Source: Calamus simplicifolius
Taxonomy: Eukaryota > Streptophyta > Magnoliopsida > Arecales > Arecaceae
DNA length: 64,000 nt
Reading direction: 5' to 3'
NCBI GenBank assembly: GCA_900491605.1
Contig: UESW01003830.1
Span: 961,404 to 1,025,403, forward strand
Below the pieces are notes generated by a model, which worked only from the letters and a program-made list of their open reading frames with translations, was not told the origin of the DNA and did no database searches. Within the stretch, counting starts at the first letter, position 1. Each line of letters opens with the position of its first letter. Position numbers and translations under genes: made by a program. This document shows, piece after piece, positions 47,851 through 59,398 of the stretch.

Positions 47851-48105
47851 GCTCAAAACTCTCATAGAGCATAGAGTTTTGAGCAGATTATCCGGGGATA
47901 CGAGCAAATTATGCTGTCTTCATGAATTCATCGTCCTGCTTTACCGGATGGGGGCAAATCTAAACCCATGGACAGACCATAGGCAATTCCGCGTCTGCTG
48001 TCAACGTTGCAGCGCCTTCTGATGTGTCCAATGCCGAAGGAGCTATGCTATGGTTTCTCAAGGGGTGTCTTGAAATTGGAAGTTGGTCCCATGTCCTTAC
48101 AGTCC

Positions 48106-49655
48106 CAGGGATGGCAATGGGAATGAGAAAATCCATTCCTGCGAAGAAGTAGTTCGGTGAAGGCTGGTTTGAAAGGATTAAATGAAAATAAAAGTTGAGG
48201 ATAATAAAATAATAATAATAATAATTGTATGAACCAAAGCTGAGATGGAGATTATCCTTAAAAATCGATTATATTTTTTGAGTGTATTTATATATTTACT
48301 TTATATGCTATTGGATTACATACATAATTGTTACCGTAGAAATTTGCTCTTCAACTCGAGTGCGGTCCAACTCCGAATCTGAATGTTGATCTCTTATCCG
48401 GATGGAACCTGCAAGACAGTCCTCATACAAAGAGTATCGAGGGTGGTCCTCCGTGAAAGATCCTTCGATGCTTAAGTCAGTGAAGATTTACAGCAAGCAG
48501 ATGTGAGGAGAAGGATCTTGCAGAAGAGTCCCTCAAGAAAATGGCCTCTCAAAAGCTCCGAGCTCTGCTTGAGCTTCAATTGAGTTTTTCATTGAGAGTG
48601 TGAGCCTACCTGAAGAGCTTCAGGATTAGGGTATTTATAGGTTGCAGGTGTGATGACAGGCAACTACCTGATTCCTTAGATGCGTTACAGGGGTCGGAAA
48701 CCATCGTGATTCGAAACAGATTCGAATCAAGTTTGATATAAGGCATGTAACATGAGTATCGGTTAGCTAGAGAATCGATGGTTAGAGAAGCTAGTTGATG
48801 CTTTGAGATTCGGTGATTTTATAGGCTTTAGGCCACTTCTGATATTATTGGCCTAATTTTCCACTTAGGGTTGTTAGGGGCCTATGTGGCTGGAATCTCG
48901 ATAAATCATCATGGATCTGAATTTTTCACATCCGACCCTAATCAAGTGATCGAGATCGTTCATTGTGTGGAGAATTCATCATGACAGTTGGTAATGGATG
49001 CGCTTGGGCTAGGCATGGGGGTAGCTCAGTTTTGCAGAGGTTTAGGGATTCCTCGGCTTTGCCGAGGAATAAGAGTGGCTCACTCTAGCCGAAGTACGGG
49101 AATAGCTTGATTCGGTCAAAGCATAAGGGTAGCTCGGTTTGATCGAGGTATAGGAGTGGCCTGGTTTCGCTGAGGCATGTAGATAGTTCGGCCTGATCGT
49201 AGTATAGGATACTTCGGTCTCGTCGAGGCATATGGATAGCTCAGCCTGACCGAAGTATAGGATGCTTCGGTATCGTTGAGTCATGATAGCTGATGGGCCA
49301 AAAATCAAGAATGATGCCAACCCTTTTATTATGTGCACGATTATTGATGCAATGATAATTTTACCCCTCATCAATAATAAATATGCAATGATGTAAATTT
49401 GAGCTTTTTATTATATTTTAATTATTGAATTTAGGTTCTTAAATTAACGTTATTTTAAATAATCATCAATTTATAATATATTTGGGGCTTCATATTTTTT
49501 TTAAACAATAGAATTAGATTCAAAGTTAGCAAATAATTTTAAAAAAATATGAATTGTCTATGAGAAATGAAGAATTGAGATGGAAATGGTGTCAAAAGTG
49601 GGGTAGGGACAAGGAATATATTTTAAATCCTAAATTTGTTCCCTTGCCATCTTAA
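48106..49655. mobile_element. Old hAT-like element split by a solo LTR
   Basis: The left end CAGGGATGGCAATGGGAA and the right end TTCCCTTGCCATCTT are imperfect inverted repeats of the hAT type, about 500 bp of element once the nested LTR (48329-49373 plus one target repeat) is removed. I found no 8-bp target duplication, so ends are approximate. No coding region. Confidence 0.45.
48329..49373. repeat. Solo LTR, gypsy-like, with ATAAT target duplication
   Basis: 1045 bp, TGTTACCG...CATCA, flanked by a perfect 5-bp duplication ATAAT (48324-48328 and 49374-49378) with no interior: the product of LTR-LTR recombination. Its layout (TGTTRYCG start, a 'GATGCTTAAGTCAGTG' segment, irregular 28-33-bp tandem repeats at about 49018-49290) resembles the Tat-type LTRs at 49673 and 59399. 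A perfect 10-bp stem (49048-49057 with 49061-49070, loop TTT) opens the repeat block. Confidence 0.88.
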
Positions 49656-49672
49656 AATGTATACATAGGTCG

Positions 49673-50584
49673 TGTTGTCGCCAAATCACCCTTCTTGAAT
49701 GTTAGGCAAGATCCAGAACCCGATGTTCGTTTGAAGATGGCTGATGAGGATGGGGACGAAAGTCTTCCGATGCCTTGACCTTGAACTGTGATCCTGTAAG
49801 AAAGTTTCCATGGGCCGGTTGTTCCGACAGGGACCCTTCGACGCTCAAGTGAGTGGCCTAGGAAAAAAAGTAATGAATCCTTCTCTTTTCGGGAGTTAGC
49901 TAAGGACTTTAAGAAATTCTTGGGGTTGGAAAAGTTGAAGTCCTCATCTCATCATGAGTGAGGGCTCTTATACATGATCGGGAGTCCCTTATACCCCTTT
50001 TGGACAGTTGTTGATTTCGAGATGCTTCGTCCCAACATGGAACAAGCAGTAAGGCCAGCAGCAACAAATGGTGTTCGCCTTCCTGACTTGTCAGAACTAG
50101 CAGGCCACCTCTTTGTTTGATATGGGCGGCTATAGTCAGTTGGCGAGCCATGTTTTGTCAGGCGCGCCGCGGCAGATGGTTGGTAGGCCAGGTCTTATCG
50201 GGCATGCGCCACAGCCAACAGGTAGGACATGTGGGGCCGCATGTGGGCCACATGGTGCTGAGGCCAACTCTGGGGTCGACGCTAGAGTCAGCCTTGAGGC
50301 TAACTCCGGAGTTGAGCTTGGAACCAACTCTGGAGTTAGTGTTGAGGGCCGATGCTGGAGTCAATCTTGGGACCAACCCTAAAGTCAGTGTTGAGGGCTG
50401 ACACTGCAGTCGACCTTGAGGTCAACTCCGGAGTTGCTCTTGTGGTCGACTCTGGAGTCGGTCTTGGGACCGATGCTAGGAGCAGAGGTGACACGTCAGA
50501 TCATGACGACTTTAATTGTTCAATTTTACCTTCGTCAGTTAGCCCTTTTTTGCTAACTCTGACGTAGCTTGATCAATCACATCA
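49673..50584 (-). repeat. Left (3') LTR of the Tat-type element
   Basis: 912 bp, TGTTGTCGCC...CACATCA. Contains irregular tandem repeats (about 25-30 bp, core CAACTCTGGAGTCGG) at 50255-50480. Similar to 59399-60286 throughout but with clear divergence, so it is an old insertion. The ORFs on both strands of the repeat block are low-complexity artefacts. Confidence 0.85.
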
Positions 50585-50954
50585 GATGTTCCCCTGCTTC
50601 TGAGCTCGTATGGTCGCCTTTTTCGTCGAGAAAAAGGAGCATAGACTTTTAATGCCCTTGATCTTTGCCCTTGCTTATGGGCATGCACCTCTTTATGGGG
50701 TCAAATCCTTCTCATTTAAGGGAGCATGGGACACTGTACCATTGTCGTACAAAAGATTCTTTCTCTAAAATTAAAGAGATTTTTCTTGGAATTGAGGTCG
50801 TCTCCATCAGATAAAGTGATAGCCATCATTGCGATGATGTCATGGCGTTCCATCATTGGCCGCGGATCATGTCTTTGCACTTCTGATCAAGGCGTCTTGC
50901 CTCGAGCGAATGAGATCGCGCGATGATTGGGCTACTCCTTTAATAGGGGACCTC

Positions 50955-51005
50955 CACGTGGCGGATTAAATCAGGCGAAACAATTCGAAAGACGGGCATA
51001 AAAGG
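50955..51005 (+). promoter_or_regulatory. Candidate plus-strand promoter of the antisense gene
   Basis: A G-box (CACGTG, 50955-50960, within CCACGTGGC) is followed 36 bp later by CATAAAAGG (50997-51005), a TATA-like motif. A start near 51030 would give a leader of about 130 bases before the ATG at 51162. G-boxes bind bZIP and bHLH factors. Promoter function is inferred. Confidence 0.5.
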
Positions 51006-51161
51006 GGTCATCCCTATCAAGGAGCTTCTTGTGCACCCGAAGCTTTCCTGTCTTCCCATGAAACCTGAGTCCTTGGAGCCCTTCTCCTCCGAAACCTCGT
51101 GCCCGCTGTCTCTCTCCTTTTTCCAGGCTAGTCCTTTTGGCCTCTCTTTGTCTTCTTTTTC

Positions 51162-53367
51162 ATGGCTCCCGATAGGAAGGGCAAGAAGAATGTAGTATCT
51201 TATCCATCCTCCTCCTCCTCCGAGGATAGGGTTCCTTTGACCCAACTACGGGCGACAGGTGGGATCTTGATCCGAGGCCCTCCATAGACCGTAGCACCAC
51301 CTTCACCTATAGCTCAGCCGCCGCCTAGGGTTAGTTGGGCCTCCTCTCCGGCCATTGCTCCTACCTCGGTGGGGCCGAGAGGATCACTTCCACCATGACC
51401 GCAGCGGACATAGAGTCCCTTAGGGCCATATATAAGATCTTCAGGGATGTCCGATTGTCTACCCCTGGACCCAGTGACAGGGTAACCTCCGGTCCCTTCG
51501 ATAGAATCGCCCTGTACGAGGAGTTCTTCAAGGCAGGCCTTCAGCTTCCCCTCCACCCTTTCATTAGCAGTTTACTCCATAAGTATGCACTGACAATGGC
51601 ATAGTTGGTCTTAAACTCTTTTTGGACCATCTTTGCCTTCATAGTGTTATGTGGCAACCTCGACATAGTGGGCCGAGTGTCCTTGTTCCAGAGTATGTAC
51701 ACCCTTCGACGCCAGTCCAACATCGGGTGGTGGTTATTCACACCTAGACCCGGTCGAGCCCTTAAGCTTAACCTTTCCTCGTCTAACAAAGGATAAAAAA
51801 CCCGATTCTTCTTTGCACATATTGAGGGAGTGAGGCAGAGTTGGGGGAATCCAAACTTAGAGCCGAATAAGAACTCGGCGGTGATCCCAGGGGACTAGGA
51901 GGTATACGAGCAATTGTTGTCTTCTCGGGTCCCCCATTGTTGAGAGCTTCTATCAGAGGAGAACCTTTGATATGCAGGTCTGGCCCCAGGCGACGGTGAG
52001 TGCCCGCGTCCCCTTCTCTCTTTTTTCTCTTTCTTCTTCTTTTTTTTTTTTTTGACTAGGTTCTAGCGCATGCAGATATGAGAGCGTACCCACGATTGTT
52101 TTGAATAAGGCAGCTAAGAAGATGAAGTAGGCCGCCACTAGGGATGCTGGGAGACCGAAGAAGAGGCCTCGTTCCTAGTCCCCAATCCCTCCTTCACACG
52201 AGTGCCAGGTGGCCCAAGAGGAGCCCGCCTCGCCGATCGACCTCACTGTCCCATCGTCCATGGGGGAACCGGGGGAGGAGGTAGTCTTCTCAGTAGCGGA
52301 ACCAGCCACCTCGAAGGCGGAGTTGGCGCCTTCGATGATGGTGCCAACTCTGAAAGAAGGCCCACCAATGGGGGAGCAGGTGGGTGGCAAGGCTCCGGCG
52401 GCGACGGAGTCAGCGGAGGAGACCATCGCCCGATGGGTTGAGTATGAGGATGTGCTACCCGCAACTGGCTCCGCGCCTGCGACCGCAGCGACAATGGGAC
52501 CTTTCGAGGTGAGCGAGAGGGTGGCAGTCCCATCGCGACCGTCAACCACCAACGTGCCGGGGATGTTTTCGATGATGCGCTCATAGCCCTGCTCCGGGTA
52601 AGCACCTTTTTGCTTTTTCATAAGATTTTTTAGCCTTGGCATAAACTGACAAGAGTCATTTCCATGCAGACGATGAACACTATGTTCGTTGCCCGAGACA
52701 TCACCCTTTGGGCCGACATGGTCATCTCCCATGTCCGGTGAGACGTCTCCCCCACTCAGGCCCGAGCTGAGAAAGCTGAGAGCACGCTGAAGTTGGCCCG
52801 AGCTGAGCGAGCGAAGGAGCTCGAGGAGGCCAAGTGTCAGGCGGCGGTTGGGCTCAAGCGCACTTGGATCGCCAAAGCGAAGCTGGCAAACGTTGTGGGT
52901 AGGTTGATCGTCTATAACCTTCAGCTCCACACCATCACCCTGCAAGTGAGGGTGGCATAGGAGCGGGCTACCGATGCTGAGGAGATTGCCCGAATGACCG
53001 ATGCCAGAGCAATCGATGCTGAGGCAGAGCTGCGTGTGGCAGCATCAAGGGCAGCAGGGATGGAGGCGGCAGTACGAGCCACCGAGGAGAGGGCCACGGT
53101 GGCCAAGAGGTAAGCCACGACGGTGGTGAGCACTATTAGCGCTCTACCAAGTTTGAGGAGGAAGTAGCGGATGCCTCCATCGGAGCCTTCCTGCAGGGCT
53201 TCATGGAGTGTAAGGAGAAGGCGGCCAGGGTCCTCAGCATCACTGGCCTGGGCGACCTTGAGCCTTTTAATAATGATGAGGAGCCGAAGGGGACGTCGGC
53301 GATGGAGGAACCAGTCGACGATGAATCGGCACCAGTCGACCATGGACCGACACCCGTCGAGCCTTGA
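51162..53367 (+). pseudogene. Antisense gene of the Tat element (Transposase_28-type 'putative gypsy transposon' protein)
   Basis: Begins MAPDRKGKKNVVSYPSSSSS and reads through a segment matching the plant domain 'putative gypsy type transposon' (LPLHPFISSLLHKYALTMA, NSFWTIFAFIVLCGN, GWWLFTPRPGRALKL, 51540-51800). A basic/acidic middle part follows, then an Ala/Glu/Arg-rich coiled coil (52750-53120) and an acidic tail ending at TGA 53365-53367. Likely introns: 51996-52059 or 52075 (GTGAGT, long T-run, AG) and 52598-52669 (GTAAGC...ATGCAG). Removing the second joins DDALIALLR to TMNTMF in frame. Several stops (for example 51603, 51793) and frame changes show decay. Function unknown; transcription is opposite to gag-pol. 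Confidence 0.7.
52598..52669 (+). other. Predicted intron in the antisense gene
   Basis: 72 bp, donor CGG|GTAAGC, T-rich body, acceptor CCATGCAG|ACG. Splicing keeps the reading frame between two conserved-looking protein segments, while retaining it would insert stops. Confidence 0.65.
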
Positions 53368-53584
53368 TGACTTTACCTTTTTCTTTGTTTTATCTTTGTA
53401 CTAAAGTCCAACTTGAGTCAGCATTTTATAAACTTTTTAATGGTTAATAAAAAATAAATTTTCTTTTGAGTCTTCGAATACTTAGCTCTTGTTGTGTACT
53501 CTATCGTTCCACACTTTGTACTTATGCGAATCCGTGATGGGGTTGTGTCGTCTAATGGCTATCAGCTGCATGCTTTAGATTGAC

Positions 53585-53865
53585 ATTGAGGCCAATGTTG
53601 GAGTCGGTCTTGAGGCCAACATTGGAGTCGGTCTTGAGGTAGGATCAAGAGCCTCTTTGATGACTCGAGGGTTTTTTATACCAAGCCCGAGGGCCTTCTA
53701 AACCCCGGAGGGTGATCCGAGAATCTTTGAGACCAAGCTTAGGAGCCTTTTGAACCCTAGAGGATGATCCGAGAGTCTTTGAGACTAAGCTCGGGAGCCT
53801 TTTGAACCTCGAAGGGTGACTTGAGAGTCTTAGAGACCATGCCTGAGAGCCTTTTGAACCCCATC
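53585..53865 (+). repeat. Minisatellite between convergent gene ends
   Basis: Units of exactly 52 bp at 53710-53761, 53762-53813 and 53814-53861 (core GAGAGTCTTTGAGAC...GGAGCCTTTTGAACC), with a partial unit from 53665. Just upstream, two 28-bp copies of GAGGCCAA...TTGGAGTCGGTCTT (about 53585-53640) match the LTR repeat core. The block lies between the antisense gene end and the pol end. Confidence 0.85.
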
Positions 53866-53949
53866 TTGTAGAGCTGAGAGGAACGGATACTTGAACTTAT
53901 CTTTATTTCAATTAGCTGAGTGTGTACATCACTATAGTACCGACAAAGG

Positions 53950-56900
53950 TTGTTCGCGCTCTAGGTACGGGGTATTGGCTTTCCATCTAGTCCTTCGATC
54001 TGATACGCTCCACGATGAAGTGTCTCTATGACTCGATAGGACTCCTCCCAGTTTGGGGATAGCTTGCTCCCCTCCATAGGCTTAAGACTTTGGCTCGTTT
54101 GAGGACCAGGTCCTCAGAAAAAAATGCTTTGGATCGGACGCGAGCATTGTAGTATTTTGCAGCTCTTTGGCAGTAGACAACCATATTGAGTCACGACTGG
54201 TCACTGATAAAAAATAAATTTCTTTTTTATTAATCATTAAAAAGTTTACAAAATGCTGACTCAAGTGCATCCTCGATGAAGTTGAGGTTGGCCCGTAGTT
54301 GATTAGGGTTGTCCTCCTCATCGTACGACTCCATCTGGAGGCTGGGGATGCCGATCTTCACGGGGATGACAGCCTCTGACCCGAACACAAGGCTGAAGGG
54401 AGTCTCACCTATGGGAGTCCTTGGCATTGTGTGATACGCCCATAGTACATTTGGGAGCTCCTCCACCCATCTTCCTTTAAACTCGTCTAGCCACGTTTGA
54501 GCCCTTGAAGGATGGTTCAGTTCATAACCTCTGCCGCCCTATTTTTTTGTGGATGACCAACGGAAGTGAACCGTTGGTAGATGCCCAGCTCGGTACAAAA
54601 TTCCTTGAAGGGGGCATTGTCAACCTGTTGGCCATTGTTGATGATAAAAGTGTGGGATAGCCCGAACCGGTAGATGATGGATTTCTAAAAGAAAGACCTC
54701 ACCTTGCCCTCGGTGATCTTTGCTAGTGCTTTGGCCTCAACCCACTTAGTGAAGTGGTCGATGGCAACGAGTAAGAACTTTCATTGACTAGAGGCTGGGG
54801 GGAATGATCACAAGATATCCATTCTCCACTGGGTGAAGGGCCACAGAGCTAATAGTGGACTTAGCTGGGAGGTTGGCTGCTGCTGGATGTTGGTGTGTCG
54901 CTAGCAGTTATCGTACTTCCAAACTAACTCGATGGCACCTCCCATATAGTAAGCCAATAGTACTCCTAACATAGCACCTTGTATGCCAGCGCTCTGACTC
55001 CCAGGTGGTTCCCACAGACATCTTCATGAATCTCACAAAGGATATAGTCAGTATTCACAGAGCTGACACATTTAAGGAGGGGATAAGAAAAGGATCTCCG
55101 ATAGAGCTGCCCGTCTAGCACTAGGAATTTGGAGGCTCTCCACTTGAGTAGTTTGGCCTCCGTATGATCAGCAAAAAGGGTGTTGTCAGTAAGATAGCAG
55201 ACGCAGGTGTCCATCCATGTAGGCTCTTGGATGATCGGTACAGCTTCTTCCACTACATCAATGCTCGAAACCTCCAGATGCTCCATATAGATTCTCCCTA
55301 GGGTTCCGTCTACTGAGGTGGCTAATCAGGACAGAGCATCGGCCCTGGTGTTCTTATCCCTGAGAATATAGTTGATGCTAAAATGAGTAAAGAATGAGAT
55401 TTATGATTGGACCTTACTCAGATATTAGGACATGGTGGGGTCATGGGCCCTGTACTCTTAGTGATTTGTCCGAAAATGAGCTGGGAGTCGATGAAGCCTC
55501 TTAGTGATTTATCCCTGCCTGTAAGGCTTCATACTCTTCTTGGTTATTGGTAGCTTGAAAGAGAAACCGAAGGGCATACTCCACCACCATCCCCTCCGAA
55601 CTCGCGAGGATAAGGCCTACTCTGCTCCCTTGGAAATTCGATGTGCCATCCACATGGAGAATCCAATCTTCTTCTGTCTCCTCAGGCATAGCATCCAAGG
55701 GTGCCGCATAGGGCTCTTCTGACTGTTCTCCAGTCCAAGTACACTCGATCAGAAAGTCTACCAAGACTTGAAACTTTAAGGCCGACCTTGGTTGGAATGA
55801 CATATCAAACTTTCTTAGCTTGATTGCCCACTTAGCCAGCCGACCGAAGGTGTCAGAATAAGACAAGATCACCTTGAGAGGTTGGTCCATGAGCACCACG
55901 ATCGAATGAACTTAGAAATAGGTTCTGAGACATTGAGTGAAGACTATTAGTGCAAAGATGATATTCTCAGTTCTGGAATACCTGATCTCGCATGATGAAG
56001 CACTTTGCTGGTATAGTAGATCGGCTTTTACACTCCATCGGGCTCTACACAGACGAGAACAAAGCTGACTGCCTTCGGGGAGGCAGTAAGATAGAGGAAG
56101 AGGTCTTCCCCTTCCCTCAGCTTCAACAGCAGTGGCGGGATAGACAAGAATTTCTTCAGCCCCTCCAAAGCTTTCTGACACTCTTTCATCCACTCGAAGG
56201 TGCTTATCTTCCGCAATGCCTTGAAGAAGGGCATGCACCACTTGACTGATTCGATAAGAATCGGCTTAGAGCTGCCATCCTTCCAGTTAGCTGTTGTACC
56301 TCCTTCTTATTGGTCGAAGGTCTCATGTCAAGGATGGCTCGGATCTTCTTCGGGTTTGCTTCGATCCCTCGTTGGGTCATCAAGAATCCTAGGAACTTAC
56401 CTGCTGTGACCCCAAATGCATATTTGCGGGGGTTCAGCCTCATCTGGTAATGACGAAAGTTGCCAAAGGTTTTTGTTAAATGAGCAACATGATCGGTGGT
56501 GCGGACGCTTTTGGTCAACATGTTGTCCATGTACACCTCCATATTGTGCCTGATTTGGCTTTCAAAAACCTTGTTCATCAGTTTCTGGCATGCGACCCTT
56601 GCATTCTTCAGTCCAAAGGGCATTACCTTGTAGTAGTAGATGCCCTTCTTGATCACGAAGAAAGTAGCCTCCTCATCCTTCAAGTCCATCTTTATCTGGT
56701 TGTACCTCGAGATGGCATCCATGAAGCTGAGGATCTCATAGCCGGACATGGCGTTCACCAACTGATCAATTCTAGACAGTGAAAAGCTGTCTTTGAGGCA
56801 CACCTTGTTAAGATCGGTGAAGACGATGCAGATCCTTCAGCTCTTATGAGCCTTATGAACCATCACCATGTTGGCCAACTAGTTCGGATAGTGTGCCTCC

Positions 56901-57849
56901 CGAATGTGGCCGATGGCAATCAGCTTGTGAACCTTTTCATCAATGGCCCTCTATCGCTCAAGGACGAAGCTCCTTTTTTTTTTATCGGACTGGCTGACAC
57001 TTCAAGTCAATATGAGCTTGTGGCTAATCATCTCCGATGGTATGCCCGGCATGTCTAATGCCGATCAGGCAAAGACGTCTGAATTAGCCCACAGGAAGGC
57101 GAGAAGTCAGTCTCTAGACTCCACAGAGAGAAGCGTGCTGATATGAACTATCCTCATCGAGTTCTCTCCTAGTGGGAAGGTCAACGGGTGCTCGGCTGAC
57201 TCTTCCCTCCTCTCAAACTCTCTGGGGTCAAGCAGCTCTGGAGGTGGTAGAATAGCCGCCTCTTGAGGACTGAGAGCAGTGTGGTTCCTCCACCAGTGAG
57301 GAATCTGATGATTAACCGCTTGATGGAGATGATGGCGTCCAAGAGGTTCAGGCTGGGTCATCCGAGGATGGCATTATAGGCCAGGGGGACTTGGACAACT
57401 AGAAACTTCATAAGGACCATGCTTTGGCACGGCGATGTCCTGATCATGACCGAGAGAGTGATCTCTTCCTTCACCTTTACGGAATCTTCGGTAAAGCCCA
57501 CCAAAGGCATAGTCACAGGCCAAGGGAGTTGGGAAACAAATTCATTTGAACAAAAGCGTTGTAAGTGAGAATATCGGCTGAACTTCCATTATCGACAAGA
57601 ATCCTCTTTATAGGGTGTTTAGCAATTATCATGGACATGATAACACTATCATCAATAGGATTGTCTATGCCCACTAGGTCCCCTTTAGAAAAGGGGATTA
57701 CAGTATCCACTCCCTCATCCCTCCATGGCCTCTTGGAAGTTCTGCCTGCCCCTAGGAGATCATGGCCACAGTCTTCTTAGTTGGAGCATTATCGATGTTG
57801 ACTTGGGCGATCGGAGGTGCCGCCTGGCCTGGTGCAGCTAGAGCCCCCT
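53950..57849 (-). pseudogene. Tat-type gypsy pol: protease, reverse transcriptase, RNase H, integrase
   Basis: Protease motif ILVDNGSSADIL near 57600. Reverse transcriptase has RIDQLVNAMSGYEILSFMDA, VMPFGLKNARVACQ and YMDNM at the catalytic box (the usual YxDD second Asp is Asn here). RNase H region: WAIKLRKFDMSF, then WILHVDGTSNFQGSRVGL and TNNQEEYEAL (55899-55501). Integrase: a zinc-binding remnant (EIHEDVCGNHLGVRALA near 55030) and a C-terminal segment (ELPNVLWAYHTMPRTPIGE, PFSLVFGSEAVIPV, 54466-54230). Order RT-RNase H-integrase identifies Ty3/gypsy, and the WILHVDGTSN-type second RNase H fits Tat. Many stops and frameshifts. Confidence 0.85.
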
Positions 57850-59325
57850 TCTGGATAAAATTTTAAGGTAGTCTCACTGGATAAGCTCCTCAATCGCCTG
57901 CTTCAGATGACGATAGTCCTTCGTATAGTGGTCGTGGTCCCGATGGAACCGACAGTAAAGATTCTTATTACGTGGAGTTTCCGACTTCGGAGGGGAAAGA
58001 CATCGAAGATATGGCTCACCTTCGATCTCGATTAGGATGTGGGATCTTAGGGCAAGTAGAGGGGTGAGATGATCCTCCTTGGGGGAAAAAGTTTGGGGCC
58101 GATTATTCGGCCATCGGGGTGGCACGGGCCTCTTAGGGTGAGATCCGCTTGGCGCGCGGACCTGCCTTTTGCCGGACCCTTCATCGGCCTCCCTCTAGGT
58201 GGAATCGGCCTCGTCGGTGCGAATATACTTCTGCACATGACTCAGAAGCTCGGCATAAAAAATAGGGGGTTTCTTATCGAGGGAGTAGGTAAAGCAAGAG
58301 GGATGGAGCCTTCGCTTCAGGGCCAGGGTGGCCACAGAATCATCGAGATGGTAAACCTCGAGGGCGGCCGCCTTGAAATGAGCCACGAAGTCTTTAGTGA
58401 CTCATCGTCTTTCTGTCAAACGAAAAATAGGCCTTTGGCCACTCGAGGGATCTTTTGGCAAGCATCGAAGTGTGCCAAAAAGGCCATCTCTAGCTGCCAA
58501 AAGGAGTTGATACTGCGCAGCGATAAGCAGGAATATCAGGTGCACCAACCTTCCGAAGGGTGGCTGAAAAAGCGATGCAGAGAAGGGCATCAGTCACCCC
58601 TTGGACTTGCATGAGGATCTTGTAGCTCTTCAAGTGGTACAGCGGATCGGTGGTTCCATCGTAAGGGTCCAGTTGGGGAATATAGAATCGGGTCGAGATC
58701 GGCTCCTCCATGATACTGCGAGACAACGGGGGGCAGCTATCGTAATCCACCTCTAGCTGATTAGTGATCCTGCGGCTAAGCTCCTCCATCCACTGATTGT
58801 ATTCATCGAGCCGCTCCGCCCAGCGGCCAATCCAACCATCAAAGGACCCCTTCCTTGAAGATCCAAAGGATGAGTAGGGGAAGGAGTAGCGCCAGTGATG
58901 GTGCACTCACTCGGGCTCCTTCCCATGCCGTCGTTTAGGAAGGCTGTTATAATGGCAAGCGAAAGATCATGGCCTCTTGGGGGCCTTCCGGTGATGAGAC
59001 CTCGGTGAAGCACGATGATCGGGCTTCCATAAAGGGAGTCTACCATGGGTGGACTACTGGCTAGCCTAGGGGACTGTTGCCTAAGGTAGAAAAGGCTGGG
59101 GTTGCTGTTGCATGGATATAGAGTGTTGCTCCTGCAGCTTCCGGACCATGGCCACTAGATCTTGAACTTGCTGGGTAAGGATGGCAAGCTGTTTGGGTTG
59201 AGTAATTAATGGTGGTGATGGAGGAAGAGTAGGAAGTTAACCTTTGGCTGCTCAGTCCGTGGGGAATACCTCCCCAGCATGGCTGGTGGAGGCCTTCTGA
59301 GCACGTATAACCACCATCTTTTCCT
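57850..59325 (-). pseudogene. Tat-type gypsy gag
   Basis: An N-terminal segment (MVVIRAQKASTSHAGEVFPT, from about 59322) leads to a coiled-coil-like stretch (LAILTQQVQDLVAMVRKLQE). The gag core follows: FYIPQLDPYDGTTDPLYHLK and MQVQGVTDALLCIAFSATL, 58906-58490; VYHLDDSVATLALKRRLH near 58330. A degenerate zinc-binding tail (YCRFHRDHDHYTKDYRHLK, near 57950) has Tyr where a Cys is expected. Several frame breaks. It would form particles; now defunct. Confidence 0.8.
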
Positions 59326-59398
59326 GAAAGGGGATGGAGATATGTTATCGGCCTTTGTAGGTATTTCGCCTCTCGTCCCTCTACCTGGCGCATCAATC

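Noticed and set aside
50113..50567. Gly/Val/Ser-rich ORFs
   Set aside because: Produced by the 25-30-bp tandem repeats in the gypsy LTR; the same happens at 59898-60240 in the other LTR.
52175..52945. 256-aa minus-strand ORF
   Set aside because: Antisense shadow of the coiled-coil region of the plus-strand gene, where intron logic and domain match fit the plus strand.
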